DNA of 5,668 nt. Origin: an uncultured Clostridia bacterium (GTDB lineage Bacteria > Bacillota > Clostridia > UBA1381). The translations under genes were made by a program, and so were the position numbers. Within the stretch, counting starts at the first letter, position 1; each line of letters begins with the position of its first letter. Under the pieces are notes generated by a model that was given only the letters and a program-made list of their open reading frames with translations, searched no databases and was not told the origin of the DNA. The DNA lies in contig CAKSOE010000056.1 in assembly GCA_934476675.1 (NCBI GenBank), positions 1 through 5,668 of the forward strand, read 5' to 3'. This document shows, in pieces, positions 1 to 5,586 of the stretch.

Positions 1-1
1 A

Positions 2-146
2 ATAAATGAAATCTTATCCGAACATCCGGATAATGCGAATTACGGATATGACCGCATACATAAAGCATTAGAAATACCAAAACCCTGCACATGAAATTGA
101 CGGAGTAATTGAATTTATTAACAAATACAAAGGCAATTCTTTTTAG
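2..146 (+). pseudogene. Decayed transposase-like fragment (possibly IS3-type), frameshifted and cut by the window edge
   Basis: One frame reads from the left edge to a stop at 92-94 and contains EHPDNANYGYDRIHKAL. The pattern P-D-N-x-N-Y-G-x-x-R-I resembles the helix-turn-helix region before the DDE domain in IS3-family OrfB transposases. After that stop, a second frame stays open from about position 81 and ends PAHEIDGVIEFINKYKGNSF before TAG at 144-146. A frameshift around 81-95 would join the two. No ribosome binding site or start codon is visible, and the fragment is far too short for a working transposase. I read it as the remnant of an inactivated insertion. The family assignment rests on one short motif, and an unrelated broken gene is possible. 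Confidence 0.3.
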
Positions 147-209
147 ATAAAACAAATGAAAAAAACAATAAATTTGTATTTTCTTGATGTCAAGCATTTT
201 TGCTGCAAA

Positions 210-256
210 CAAACTGAACCACTTGGGTGCGTATGTACGCCGGCTGGTTCGGTTTG
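210..256. repeat. Long imperfect inverted repeat (12-bp outer stem)
   Basis: CAAACTGAACCA at 210-221 pairs with TGGTTCGGTTTG at 245-256 over 12 positions with one G-T wobble. A second short stem, GCGTA/TACGC at 229-233 and 236-240, lies inside it. No T-run follows on either strand, so it is not an ordinary terminator. It sits between the decayed transposase fragment and the terminator of the purine permease. It could be an insertion-sequence end, a small non-autonomous repeat, or an RNA structure. I do not recognise the sequence. Confidence 0.5.
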
Positions 257-285
257 TCCGTTCTGAAGTAATTTTTCTATCCGCT

Positions 286-320
286 AAAAAAGGAGCTGTA
301 AAATTTTGTTACAGCTCCTT
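286..320 (-). terminator. Intrinsic terminator of the purine permease gene
   Basis: A perfect 11-bp stem, AAGGAGCTGTA at 290-300 with TACAGCTCCTT at 310-320, encloses a 9-nt loop. On the minus strand it is followed by a T-run (complement of the A-run at 286-291). It lies 15 bp past the permease stop codon. The plus strand also has T-rich DNA after the stem (324-329), so it may work in both directions. Confidence 0.88.
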
Positions 321-334
321 GAATTTTTTCAAAA

Positions 335-1690
335 TTATGCAAGTCCGGCAACCTTTAATGCAATGTAAACTGCAAAGAGCGCTACTGAAACCCACATTAC
401 GGCGCTGATATCCTTAGCCTTACCGGTAACAATCTTTAAGATAACCCATGAAAGCATACCGAACATGATACCGTTTGCTATTGAATATGTAAGAGGCATC
501 ATAACGATTGCCAAAAATGCGCCGATTGTATCAGCTGCATCGGCATCTCCCAAGAATTCAACTTTCTTTACCGATGAAAGCATCAGCAAGCCGACATAAA
601 GCATAGCCGGCGTTGTAGCGAATGACGGGATTGAAGTGAATACCGGAGCAAGTACGAGTGAAAGGAAGAACAAAACAGCAGTTACGACAGCTGTAAGACC
701 TGTTCTTCCGCCGGCAGCAACACCTGCGCTTGATTCAACGTAGCTTGTAACGGTTGATGTACCCAGACAAGCGCCTACAACAGTACCGACAGCATCAGCC
801 ATTAAAGCGCCGCCTGCTTTGGGAAGCTCACCCTTTTTATCTAAAAGGTTTCCTTTTTCGGCAACGCCGATTAATGTACCGACAGTATCAAAAATATCTG
901 TATAAAGGAAAGTGAATGTAATCAAAGCAAATGCCGGAAGATTCTTTGCAACGAAGCTGAAATCAAAGTGGAAGAACAGCGGAGCTGCAAATGAATTACC
1001 CGAGAATGACGGGAATACCGAATATACGCCGTTTTCAATGTCAACAACATACCAGCCGCAAAGCTGTGCAAGCATACCGAGTATCCATGTAACGATGATA
1101 CCCAAAAGGATGCCGCCGGGAACCTTGAAATGCTCAAATACACCGATAATCAAAAGACCTACCAATGCAAGAACAACAGATGCTGACGATAAGTCGCCCA
1201 AAGCAACGGTTGTCGCAGGACTTGCAACAACAATGCCCGAGTTAAGAAGAGCAATGATTGCTATAAACAAACCGATACCTGCCGTAATGGCAAATTTGAG
1301 GTTTGCGGGGATTTTGTTTACAAGAGCTTCACGGAATTTGAAGAGTGAAAGAATCATAAATATGATACCTTCAACAAATACCGCTGTCAAAGCTACTTTG
1401 TAATCGTAACCCATAGCGCCGCATACAGTAAACGCAAAGAAAGCGTTAAGACCCATTCCCGAAGCGAGAGCTACGGGGTAGTTGGCAAAGAAAGCCATAC
1501 ATAGCGTAGCGATACCTGCCGAAATTGCCGTTGCGGAAAAAACGCCCGCTTTAGACATTCCTTCGATAGCGCCGAGGTAGTTGGGGTTTACGGCGAGAAT
1601 ATACGCCATTGCAAGGAAAGTTGTAATACCGGCAATAATTTCGGTTTTTACGTCTGTTCCATGCTCTTTAAGTTTAAATAATTTTTCCAT
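335..1690 (-). CDS. NCS2/AzgA-family purine nucleobase permease (guanine/hypoxanthine type)
   Basis: This 451-residue integral membrane protein belongs to the AzgA branch of nucleobase:cation symporters (COG2252; PbuG and PbuO of Bacillus subtilis). Family members import hypoxanthine, guanine or adenine with protons for purine salvage. Family hallmarks include the N-terminal EHGTDVKTEIIAGITTFLAM, ASGMGLNAFFAF near residues 76-87, TDIFDTVGTLIG near 264-275, and GTSTVTSYVESSAG near 310-323. Hydrophobic segments run through the whole chain, and the length is normal for the family. The start is set at 1690 because AGGAG lies 7 bases upstream. An in-frame ATG at 1708 would add six residues (MKRRKH), but that start falls upstream of this ribosome binding site. 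The gene stands alone between its own promoter and terminator, divergent from the pnuC gene. The family is certain; the exact base transported cannot be read from sequence. Confidence 0.95.
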   Translation of the reverse strand: MEKLFKLKEHGTDVKTEIIAGITTFLAMAYILAVNPNYLGAIEGMSKAGVFSATAISAGIATLCMAFFANYPVALASGMGLNAFFAFTVCGAMGYDYKVALTAVFVEGIIFMILSLFKFREALVNKIPANLKFAITAGIGLFIAIIALLNSGIVVASPATTVALGDLSSASVVLALVGLLIIGVFEHFKVPGGILLGIIVTWILGMLAQLCGWYVVDIENGVYSVFPSFSGNSFAAPLFFHFDFSFVAKNLPAFALITFTFLYTDIFDTVGTLIGVAEKGNLLDKKGELPKAGGALMADAVGTVVGACLGTSTVTSYVESSAGVAAGGRTGLTAVVTAVLFFLSLVLAPVFTSIPSFATTPAMLYVGLLMLSSVKKVEFLGDADAADTIGAFLAIVMMPLTYSIANGIMFGMLSWVILKIVTGKAKDISAVMWVSVALFAVYIALKVAGLA

Positions 1691-1717
1691 GTGTTTTCTC
1701 CTTTTCACACAATTTAT

Positions 1718-1737
1718 GCAAATTCGTTTGAACTTGC
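1718..1737 (-). promoter_or_regulatory. Small hairpin in the 5' leader of the purine permease
   Basis: GCAAGTTC and GAATTTGC (minus strand) form an 8-bp stem with one G-U pair around the loop AAAC. It falls inside the predicted leader of about 55 nt, upstream of the AGGAG site. It could be a protein-binding palindrome or a short RNA hairpin. The leader is too short and lacks the conserved core of a purine riboswitch. Confidence 0.4.
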
Positions 1738-1749
1738 GACTACCTATAT

Positions 1750-1778
1750 AGCATACCTAATTTTTGTTGAATTGTCAA
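1750..1778 (-). promoter_or_regulatory. Sigma-A-type promoter of the purine permease
   Basis: On the minus strand a consensus -35 TTGACA (1773-1778) is separated by 17 bp from a -10 TATGCT (1750-1755). The predicted transcript starts near 1743 and has a leader of about 50-55 nt. Confidence 0.75.
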
Positions 1779-1883
1779 TAATTTTCTGCAAAAAAAGCAG
1801 CAAACTGTGAAAAGTGTAAACTTTTTGTAAAACAAAGTCGATATTTTGTTAACATTTATATAAGGAATAAATATATAAAAAGC

Positions 1884-1912
1884 TTGCAAATGCCGAATGT
1901 ATCTGTTATAAT
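1884..1912 (+). promoter_or_regulatory. Extended -10 promoter of the pnuC gene
   Basis: The -35 TTGCAA (1884-1889) and consensus -10 TATAAT (1907-1912) are separated by 17 bp. A TG one base upstream of the -10 (1904-1905) makes it an extended -10 promoter. Transcription should start near 1919, giving a leader of about 49 nt before the ATG. Confidence 0.78.
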
Positions 1913-1923
1913 TATTTAGTGTG

Positions 1924-1958
1924 CCGCATTTTTGCGGTAAAAAGCATTATGCGGAGGG
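1924..1958 (+). promoter_or_regulatory. pnuC leader with two mutually exclusive pairings at the ribosome binding site
   Basis: CCGCA (1924-1928) can pair with TGCGG (1933-1937) around a TTTT loop. The same segment, CCGCAT (1924-1929), can instead pair with ATGCGG (1949-1954), which overlaps the start of the GGAGGG Shine-Dalgarno site (1953-1958). The first fold leaves the site open and the second partly covers it. This layout suits translational control, but whether it responds to a ligand is inference. I could not match it confidently to a known riboswitch class. Confidence 0.35.
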
Positions 1959-1967
1959 AATATACTT

Positions 1968-2762
1968 ATGAAGAAAACATTAAAAGAACGCAGCAGGGAT
2001 TTATGGAATTACTTTTCTTTGTATGAAAAGATATGGTTTTTCAGTATTTTGATTTTAGCGGTTATTTTTGCATTTTTGTTTCCGGAGGAGGATGTAAACG
2101 GAGTAAACGGTTCAATCATAATGGCGCTTTATCTTGCGGATACGTTTTTAAATATTCTGTGTGAGCTGCTCATTTCAAAACAGAGCAAGTGGAATTTTAT
2201 AGTGTCGGTATTTGTTGAACTTACGGAAATTGCAATATGCGTTGTTCTTTCTTACAGATTTGCGACGATGGCATCAACACTGTTTTTCTGGCTGCCGATA
2301 GATATTATCAGCTTTATAAACTGGCATAAGCACCCCGATGCGCAAGAGGAGGAGCTTACAAAGGTTCGCCGTCTGAGCGGATGGGCAGAGGCGCTTATTA
2401 TTACCGGTATTGTTGTGTGGACTGCAGGAGTGGGATATTTTCTGACAACTCTCGATATAGGAACGGATTTATTCAACGGAAATGAATTTCTTGAAGTGCT
2501 TGTATGCTATCTGGACGCTTGTGTTTCTGCGGTCGGAATAGCAAACGGAGTATTTATTTTACTGCGTTACCGTGAACAGTGGATTGCATGGTACATAAGT
2601 GCGCTTATTGAAGCGGCTATAAATATTATTTCGGGACAGTATGTACTGCTTGTTCTGAAAGTCGGATACCTTACAAATACGACATACGGATATATAAAAT
2701 GGACAAAGTACATAAAAACGCATAAAGATACGGTGGAAACGAAGAATATTTTATCAATGTAA
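1968..2762 (+). CDS. pnuC: PnuC-family vitamin transporter, probably nicotinamide riboside
   Basis: This 264-residue polytopic membrane protein matches the PnuC family. Members carry vitamins, most often nicotinamide riboside, by facilitated diffusion that is trapped by phosphorylation inside the cell, feeding NAD synthesis. Typical features are a WLPIDIISFINWHKH segment near residues 108-122, REQWIAWYISALIEA near 202-216, and the C-terminal LKVGYLTNTTYGYIKW near 230-245. About seven hydrophobic segments can be traced, and the charged N-terminus is cytoplasmic-like. The ATG at 1968 follows GGAGGG at a spacing of 9 bases. The gene has its own promoter and terminator and no kinase or NAD gene beside it. 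Relatives carry thiamine or riboflavin, so the substrate is inferred rather than shown. Confidence 0.88.
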   Translation: MKKTLKERSRDLWNYFSLYEKIWFFSILILAVIFAFLFPEEDVNGVNGSIIMALYLADTFLNILCELLISKQSKWNFIVSVFVELTEIAICVVLSYRFATMASTLFFWLPIDIISFINWHKHPDAQEEELTKVRRLSGWAEALIITGIVVWTAGVGYFLTTLDIGTDLFNGNEFLEVLVCYLDACVSAVGIANGVFILLRYREQWIAWYISALIEAAINIISGQYVLLVLKVGYLTNTTYGYIKWTKYIKTHKDTVETKNILSM

Positions 2763-2783
2763 AACGGGATGTGAAAAATCCTC

Positions 2784-2828
2784 AAAAACAAGGAAGAGCT
2801 TTGGAATATAAAGCCCTTCCTTGTTTTT
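2784..2828 (+). terminator. Intrinsic terminator of pnuC
   Basis: AAAAACAAGGAAGAGCTTT (2784-2802) pairs with the segment at 2810-2828 over 19 positions with one A-C mismatch, around a 7-nt loop. The right arm ends in TTTTT (2824-2828). It lies 21 bp after the pnuC stop codon. Confidence 0.88.
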
Positions 2829-2843
2829 ATGTAATATTTTTAA

Positions 2844-3061
2844 TTTTATGAGATGAGGTACTCTCAATACAGAGGATTGGTGAAAGTAAAAGCAGAGACA
2901 ACCCTCCGCTTTGAGAGTATGAATTTAAAAAAGCTTGCGAAATGGAAACGGATAAAGGGTTTTTGAGGTCGTTTATCCATGTCTTTATTCAAATATTGGC
3001 TCAAGTAATACAAAAATCGGTTGCAACTTTGGATTTGCAACCGATTTTGTCTGCAGCCTGA
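2844..3061 (+). pseudogene. Decayed transposase C-terminus, frameshifted (IS1182-like?)
   Basis: An open frame at 2844-2966 contains RGLVKVKAETTLRFESMN followed directly by LKKLAKWKRIKGF and a stop (2964-2966). The pattern hydrophobic-x-F-x-x-M-N-L-K-K-L-A resembles the C-terminal end of DDE transposases of the IS1182 type. Near the TTTT run at 2961-2964 the reading can shift to a second frame (2960-3061) that is also protein-like, starting FLRSFIHVFIQILAQVIQ and ending LDLQPILSAA. No start codon with a ribosome binding site, no DDE residues and no intact terminal repeat are present. I take this as the 3' end of an old insertion left between pnuC and DUF975. The assignment comes from remembered family motifs and was not searched. 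Confidence 0.5.
3013..3048 (-). terminator. Intrinsic terminator of the DUF975 gene
   Basis: A perfect 14-bp stem (3013-3026 with 3035-3048; core ATCGGTTGCAA) encloses an 8-nt loop. On the minus strand it ends in TTTTT, complement of 3012-3016. It lies about 40 bp past the DUF975 stop, within the decayed transposase. A smaller hairpin, GCGAGG/CCTCGC at 3063-3080, lies between it and the stop codon and has no T-run. Confidence 0.82.
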
Positions 3062-3086
3062 AGCGAGGATTTAACCTCGCATTTTA

Positions 3087-3692
3087 CTATGCGTTTAAGG
3101 GCTGTTCTTTTATTGAGTTATAGAAGTTAACGTATGTTGCGTTGATGTACGGAGAAACGTATATTGACGCAAAGCCGAAAGTTACGCATACAAGAAGTAT
3201 CCACGGAATAAATGAAAGCTGTAAAACAAAGAAATCCATTTTATGACCGTTCATTAATCTTTTGCTTTCCTTTATGGCGTCATTGGCGTTCATTTCCGGA
3301 TTTTCTGCAAGAATATATGGTGCGAGCGAATATGAATAAGCTTTAATTATCCCGGGAACGATAAAAAGCAGCGACCACAAAGTCACGAAGATTTCTATAA
3401 GAACAACCAACAGCACGCTTTTGCCGAATATTGAAAAACCGTCAAAGGTGTTTGAAATTTCGGGACGTATACCGTCAGCCAGTCTGAGGTAAATCATTGT
3501 AATGGATATTGAGAACGGCGCGGTAAGCAATATCATTGCCATGCCGCCGAGAGCTTCAATTTTTAAAGCTTTTGCGAATACAATGTAGGCCGCCGCGGAA
3601 ATCAATGACGCAATAAGCGAACAGGCAAAAAGAATCCAAACATTTCCACTGATTTGTTCCTTAGCGCGTGTTTTTAAATCTAATCTGTTCAT
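3087..3692 (-). CDS. DUF975 family integral membrane protein
   Basis: This 201-residue membrane protein matches DUF975 (COG5523-type), found widely in Firmicutes, with no established function. Family features are the N-terminal R-x-x-L-K-x-x-A-K-x-x-I/L stretch, WSLLFIVPGIIKAYSYSLA near residues 106-124, APYILAENP near 124-132, and AIKESKRLMNGHKMDFF near 139-155. A final PY-x-x-A-x-x-x-FY motif lies near 181-191. Four or five hydrophobic segments are visible. The ATG at 3692 follows AAGGAGG at 9 bases. A consensus promoter 185 bp upstream would give a long leader with two folded domains, so regulation through the leader is possible. The family is clear and the role unknown. Confidence 0.9.
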   Translation of the reverse strand: MNRLDLKTRAKEQISGNVWILFACSLIASLISAAAYIVFAKALKIEALGGMAMILLTAPFSISITMIYLRLADGIRPEISNTFDGFSIFGKSVLLVVLIEIFVTLWSLLFIVPGIIKAYSYSLAPYILAENPEMNANDAIKESKRLMNGHKMDFFVLQLSFIPWILLVCVTFGFASIYVSPYINATYVNFYNSIKEQPLNA

Positions 3693-3723
3693 AAAACAAA
3701 TCCTCCTTATATTTTTATAGTAT

Positions 3724-3764
3724 AGCCGATTGTAAAACTCTTAGAAGTAAGTTTTTAAGCGGCT
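3724..3764 (-). promoter_or_regulatory. Second hairpin in the DUF975 leader
   Basis: Three short stems stack into one hairpin: AGCCG/CGGCT (3724-3728, 3760-3764), TAAAA/TTTTA (3733-3737, 3753-3757) and CTTA/TAAG (3740-3743, 3748-3751), closed by a 4-nt loop that reads CTTC on the minus strand. It sits about 15 bases upstream of the DUF975 ribosome binding site and has no T-run, so it is not a terminator. A weak -10-like TATACT overlaps its base, so an additional promoter here cannot be excluded. Confidence 0.35.
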
Positions 3765-3780
3765 TTTACTTGGTATATAT

Positions 3781-3862
3781 GATGATTGTTCTCCGTTTTC
3801 GGTTTTCCGATAGAGGGAAAACTGTCACGCAGTGACTGATTAGGCGGTAGTTTACAATCATC
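3781..3862 (-). repeat. 82-bp structured element with closing 9-bp stem and inner arms (leader RNA or palindromic intergenic repeat)
   Basis: GATGATTGT (3781-3789) and ACAATCATC (3854-3862) form a perfect 9-bp closing stem. It continues as CTCCG (3791-3795) with CGG-T-AG (3845-3850, one bulged T). Inside are two arms: CGGTTTTCC/GGAAAACTG (3800-3808, 3816-3824, one G-T pair) and GTCAC/GTGAC (3824-3828, 3832-3836) around a 3-nt loop. One shared base means the arms meet tightly. The element begins about 8 nt after the predicted start of the DUF975 transcript. The text TCAGTCACTGCGTGACAG (minus strand) also recalls short palindromic repeats I associate with gut Clostridia genomes. That resemblance is from memory. 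Confidence 0.5.
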
Positions 3863-3876
3863 TGTTTTCAAAGTAT

Positions 3877-3905
3877 ATTATATATACCTGTGCGAAAAAT
3901 GTCAA
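3877..3905 (-). promoter_or_regulatory. Consensus sigma-A promoter reading toward DUF975
   Basis: On the minus strand a perfect -35 TTGACA (3900-3905) and a perfect -10 TATAAT (3877-3882) have the ideal 17-bp spacer. Transcription should start near 3870, about 178 nt before the DUF975 ATG. The -35 starts only 11 bp past the DUF4830 stop codon, so DUF975 appears to be a separate transcription unit. No terminator separates it from DUF4830. Confidence 0.85.
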
Positions 3906-3916
3906 TAGCGTTTATA

Positions 3917-4330
3917 TTACTTTTGTATTTCTTTTTTCAACCCGTGCATAAAGCCGTCAAGCGCAACCGTGCATATGTCGCCGCCGACAGGGAGACCGTC
4001 GATGCAGATTATGTTTGCGCGCACCTCCTGCTGTACATCTATCGGATAATTTGTTACAATATAGGTGTATCTCATGCCGGTTTTGCCCTTGTAGGGTCTT
4101 AAATCAAAGCCGGAATCCAGCTGAAGCTTGTTGTAGTTTTCGTAAACCAAATCAAACGGGTCGGGAATAATAATCTCCTGTTTTTCGATACATTTTCCGT
4201 CTGTCTGCCACCCAAACGAATTTAAAAAGCCAATATTTTCCTCGTCCGCACCGGACGCAAAAACCGCAAATACAACGGTAATTGCCAATATTGCGGCAAT
4301 GGCTAAAAAATACATATTTTTCCTCCTCAT
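3917..4330 (-). CDS. DUF4830 domain protein, probably membrane-anchored or exported
   Basis: This 137-residue protein has one N-terminal hydrophobic segment (about residues 7-26) that may be an anchor or an uncleaved signal. The rest is an outer-facing domain matching DUF4830, known from Clostridia and of unknown function. Family-like features are FLNSFGWQTDGK near residues 35-46, the I-I-P-D-x-F-D-x-V-Y-E-N-Y-N run near 54-67, LRPYKGKTGMRYTYIVTNYP near 77-96, and GGDICTVALDGFMHGL near 116-131. Two starts are possible. ATG at 4330 has AGGAGG 6 bases upstream. ATG at 4315 (residue 6) has its own AGGAGG formed by codons 2-3. The longer form is listed. It diverges from the DUF378 gene. Confidence 0.82.
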   Translation of the reverse strand: MRRKNMYFLAIAAILAITVVFAVFASGADEENIGFLNSFGWQTDGKCIEKQEIIIPDPFDLVYENYNKLQLDSGFDLRPYKGKTGMRYTYIVTNYPIDVQQEVRANIICIDGLPVGGDICTVALDGFMHGLKKEIQK

Positions 4331-4356
4331 AATGCTCCTCCTGTTTTTTGTTTATT

Positions 4357-4385
4357 TATATATATGCAAATATTACCATGTTTAA
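4357..4385 (-). promoter_or_regulatory. Possible promoter of the DUF4830 gene
   Basis: On the minus strand TTAAAC (4380-4385) and TATATA (4357-4362) are 17 bp apart and would give a leader of about 20 nt ahead of the ribosome binding site. The region is AT-rich, so chance matches are likely. Confidence 0.35.
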
Positions 4386-4456
4386 TTATCATGCGCAGGA
4401 TAAAACTAAATATGTGTGAAAAAGCATAGAATTATTTTTCAAGGAGATGAATTAAA

Positions 4457-4657
4457 TTGAATAAGCTTTCACTTATACTTGTTATAATCGGAGCGATTAA
4501 CTGGCTGCTGATAGGACTTTTCAAGTTTGATTTTGTGGGAATGCTTTTCGGCGGACAGACATCGGCGCTTTCAAGAATAATTTTTGTAATAGTCGGATTG
4601 GCAGGATTGTGGTGTATCAGCCTGCTGTTTGGCAATAAGGAAAAGAGAGAAGCGTAA
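4457..4657 (+). CDS. Small DUF378 family membrane protein (TTG start)
   Basis: This 66-residue protein matches DUF378 (COG2155, YuzA-like), a small two-helix membrane family without known function. The family signature I-I-G-A-I-N-W-L-L-I-G-L-F-x-F-D covers residues 10-25. The second helix spans about residues 40-58, and the tail is short and charged (KEKREA). The start codon is TTG at 4457. An in-frame TGA at 4448-4450 rules out a longer form, and AAGGAG at 4441-4446 lies 10 bases upstream. A TAGAAT -10-like hexamer (4427-4432) may belong to its promoter, but no convincing -35 is seen. A strong terminator follows, so the gene is probably its own unit. Confidence 0.88.
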   Translation: MNKLSLILVIIGAINWLLIGLFKFDFVGMLFGGQTSALSRIIFVIVGLAGLWCISLLFGNKEKREA

Positions 4658-4659
4658 AT

Positions 4660-4700
4660 AAAATCCGCAGAGGCTTTCAAAAAAAGCAACTGCGGATTTT
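4660..4700 (+). terminator. Intrinsic terminator of the DUF378 gene
   Basis: AAAATCCGCAG (4660-4670) and CTGCGGATTTT (4690-4700) form a perfect 11-bp stem. It is topped by GCTTT/AAAGC (4673-4677, 4683-4687) after a small internal loop. The stem begins two bases after the stop codon and ends in TTTT, followed by GTT. Confidence 0.85.
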
Positions 4701-4706
4701 GTTATG

Positions 4707-4715
4707 TGTTAAAAT
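4707..4715 (+). promoter_or_regulatory. Possible extended -10 promoter of the recombinase gene
   Basis: TGTTAAAAT reads as an extended -10 (TG-N-TAAAAT) just after the DUF378 terminator, with no good -35. It would start a transcript near 4722, leaving a leader of only about 18 nt before the ATG at 4740. Confidence 0.4.
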
Positions 4716-4739
4716 AGATACAACAAAGGAGTGGCTTAT

Positions 4740-5582
4740 ATGAAAAAGATAACTGATAAGGCTGTAAAAGAGTTTGGAGCGCATTTGGCTGAGGAGGAAA
4801 AGAGCAGGGCAACGCTTGAAAAATATGTCCGTGATGTATCGGCATTTTCAAGGTGGCTGGGGAAAAGGGAACTTTGCAAGGCGATTGTATTGGAATATAA
4901 GGAATTGTTAATCGAAAAACTTGCTCCGGCAAGCGTAAATTCGGCGCTGTCGTCGTTGAATAGCTTTTTTGAATATATAGGTGAGTACGGTTTAAAGGTA
5001 AAAAGTCTGAAAATTCAAAAACGTATTTTTGCCGATAGAGAACGTGAGCTTACAAAAGCGGAATATAACAGACTTTTAAAAGCTGCAAGGGATAAGGGAA
5101 ATGAGCGTTTGTTTCTGCTTATGCAGACGATATGCGCAAGCGGACTTAGGGTTTCGGAAATAAAATTCATTACGATTGAAGCAGTAAAGGCGAGGCGTGC
5201 TGAGATAAAATGCAAAGGAAAAATCAGAGAAGTGTTTTTACCGGACAGCCTTTGCAGAGAGCTTTTGAAATATGCAAAGAAAAAGGGAATAAAGTGCGGA
5301 ATGATTTTTGTTACAAGAAACGGCAGACCGCTTGACAGAACGAATATATGGAGCGACATGAAAAAGCTGTGCCTTATTGCGGAGGTTTCAGCAAAGAAGG
5401 TATTTCCGCATAATCTGCGGCATCTGTTTGCAAGGACGTTTTATATGATAGAAAAAGACATAGTGCATCTTTCGGATATTTTGGGACATTCAAGTGTTAA
5501 TACGACCCGAATTTATACAATGGAAACGGGTGAAAGGCACAGAAAACAAATACAAAAATTAGGACTTGTGATGCTCACATAA
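4740..5582 (+). CDS. Tyrosine recombinase/integrase (XerC/D-like size)
   Basis: This 280-residue protein belongs to the tyrosine recombinases, which cut and rejoin DNA at paired sites through a tyrosine-DNA link. An N-terminal core-binding domain (about residues 5-80) precedes the catalytic domain (about 100-270). The catalytic set is complete: Arg137 in ASGLRVSEI, Lys161 in CKGKIREV, His224 and Arg227 in PHNLRHLFA, His250 in LGHSSVNTT, and Tyr259 in TRIYT. There is no extra N-terminal arm-binding domain of the phage lambda type, and the length is close to XerC/XerD. The ATG at 4740 is chosen because AAAGGAG (4725-4731) lies 8 bases upstream. An in-frame GTG at 4731 overlaps that site. A dif-like inverted repeat follows at 5587. 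It could be an orphan Xer-type enzyme or the integrase of a small integrative element. Confidence 0.92.
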   Translation: MKKITDKAVKEFGAHLAEEEKSRATLEKYVRDVSAFSRWLGKRELCKAIVLEYKELLIEKLAPASVNSALSSLNSFFEYIGEYGLKVKSLKIQKRIFADRERELTKAEYNRLLKAARDKGNERLFLLMQTICASGLRVSEIKFITIEAVKARRAEIKCKGKIREVFLPDSLCRELLKYAKKKGIKCGMIFVTRNGRPLDRTNIWSDMKKLCLIAEVSAKKVFPHNLRHLFARTFYMIEKDIVHLSDILGHSSVNTTRIYTMETGERHRKQIQKLGLVMLT

Positions 5583-5586
5583 AAAA

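Noticed and set aside
165..193. Minus-strand promoter-like pair TTGACA-N17-TATTGT
   Set aside because: The spacing is good, but no gene on the minus strand is visible to its left in the window and the -10 is imperfect. It was left out of the features.
184..408. 74-codon open frame at the left side
   Set aside because: It runs through the permease terminator and into the 3' end of the permease gene. Its ATG has no upstream Shine-Dalgarno sequence.
912..1403. 163-codon open frame opposite the purine permease
   Set aside because: It lies wholly antisense to a certain gene, has no ribosome binding site, and its translation resembles no membrane or enzyme family.
2859..2919. 9-bp inverted repeat (TACTCTCAA/TTGAGAGTA) as a small RNA or MITE
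   Set aside because: It falls inside the protein-like transposase remnant, which explains the sequence better. The inner pairing is imperfect.
3890..4102. 70-codon plus-strand frame over DUF4830
   Set aside because: It overlaps DUF4830 antisense and covers the consensus minus-strand promoter. The coding signal belongs to the opposite strand.
4731..4739. GTG at 4731 as the start of the recombinase
   Set aside because: Its first base is the last base of the AAAGGAG ribosome binding site, which is correctly spaced for the ATG at 4740.
5015..5359. 114-codon minus-strand frame within the recombinase
   Set aside because: It is antisense to a gene with complete catalytic motifs and lacks a ribosome binding site.
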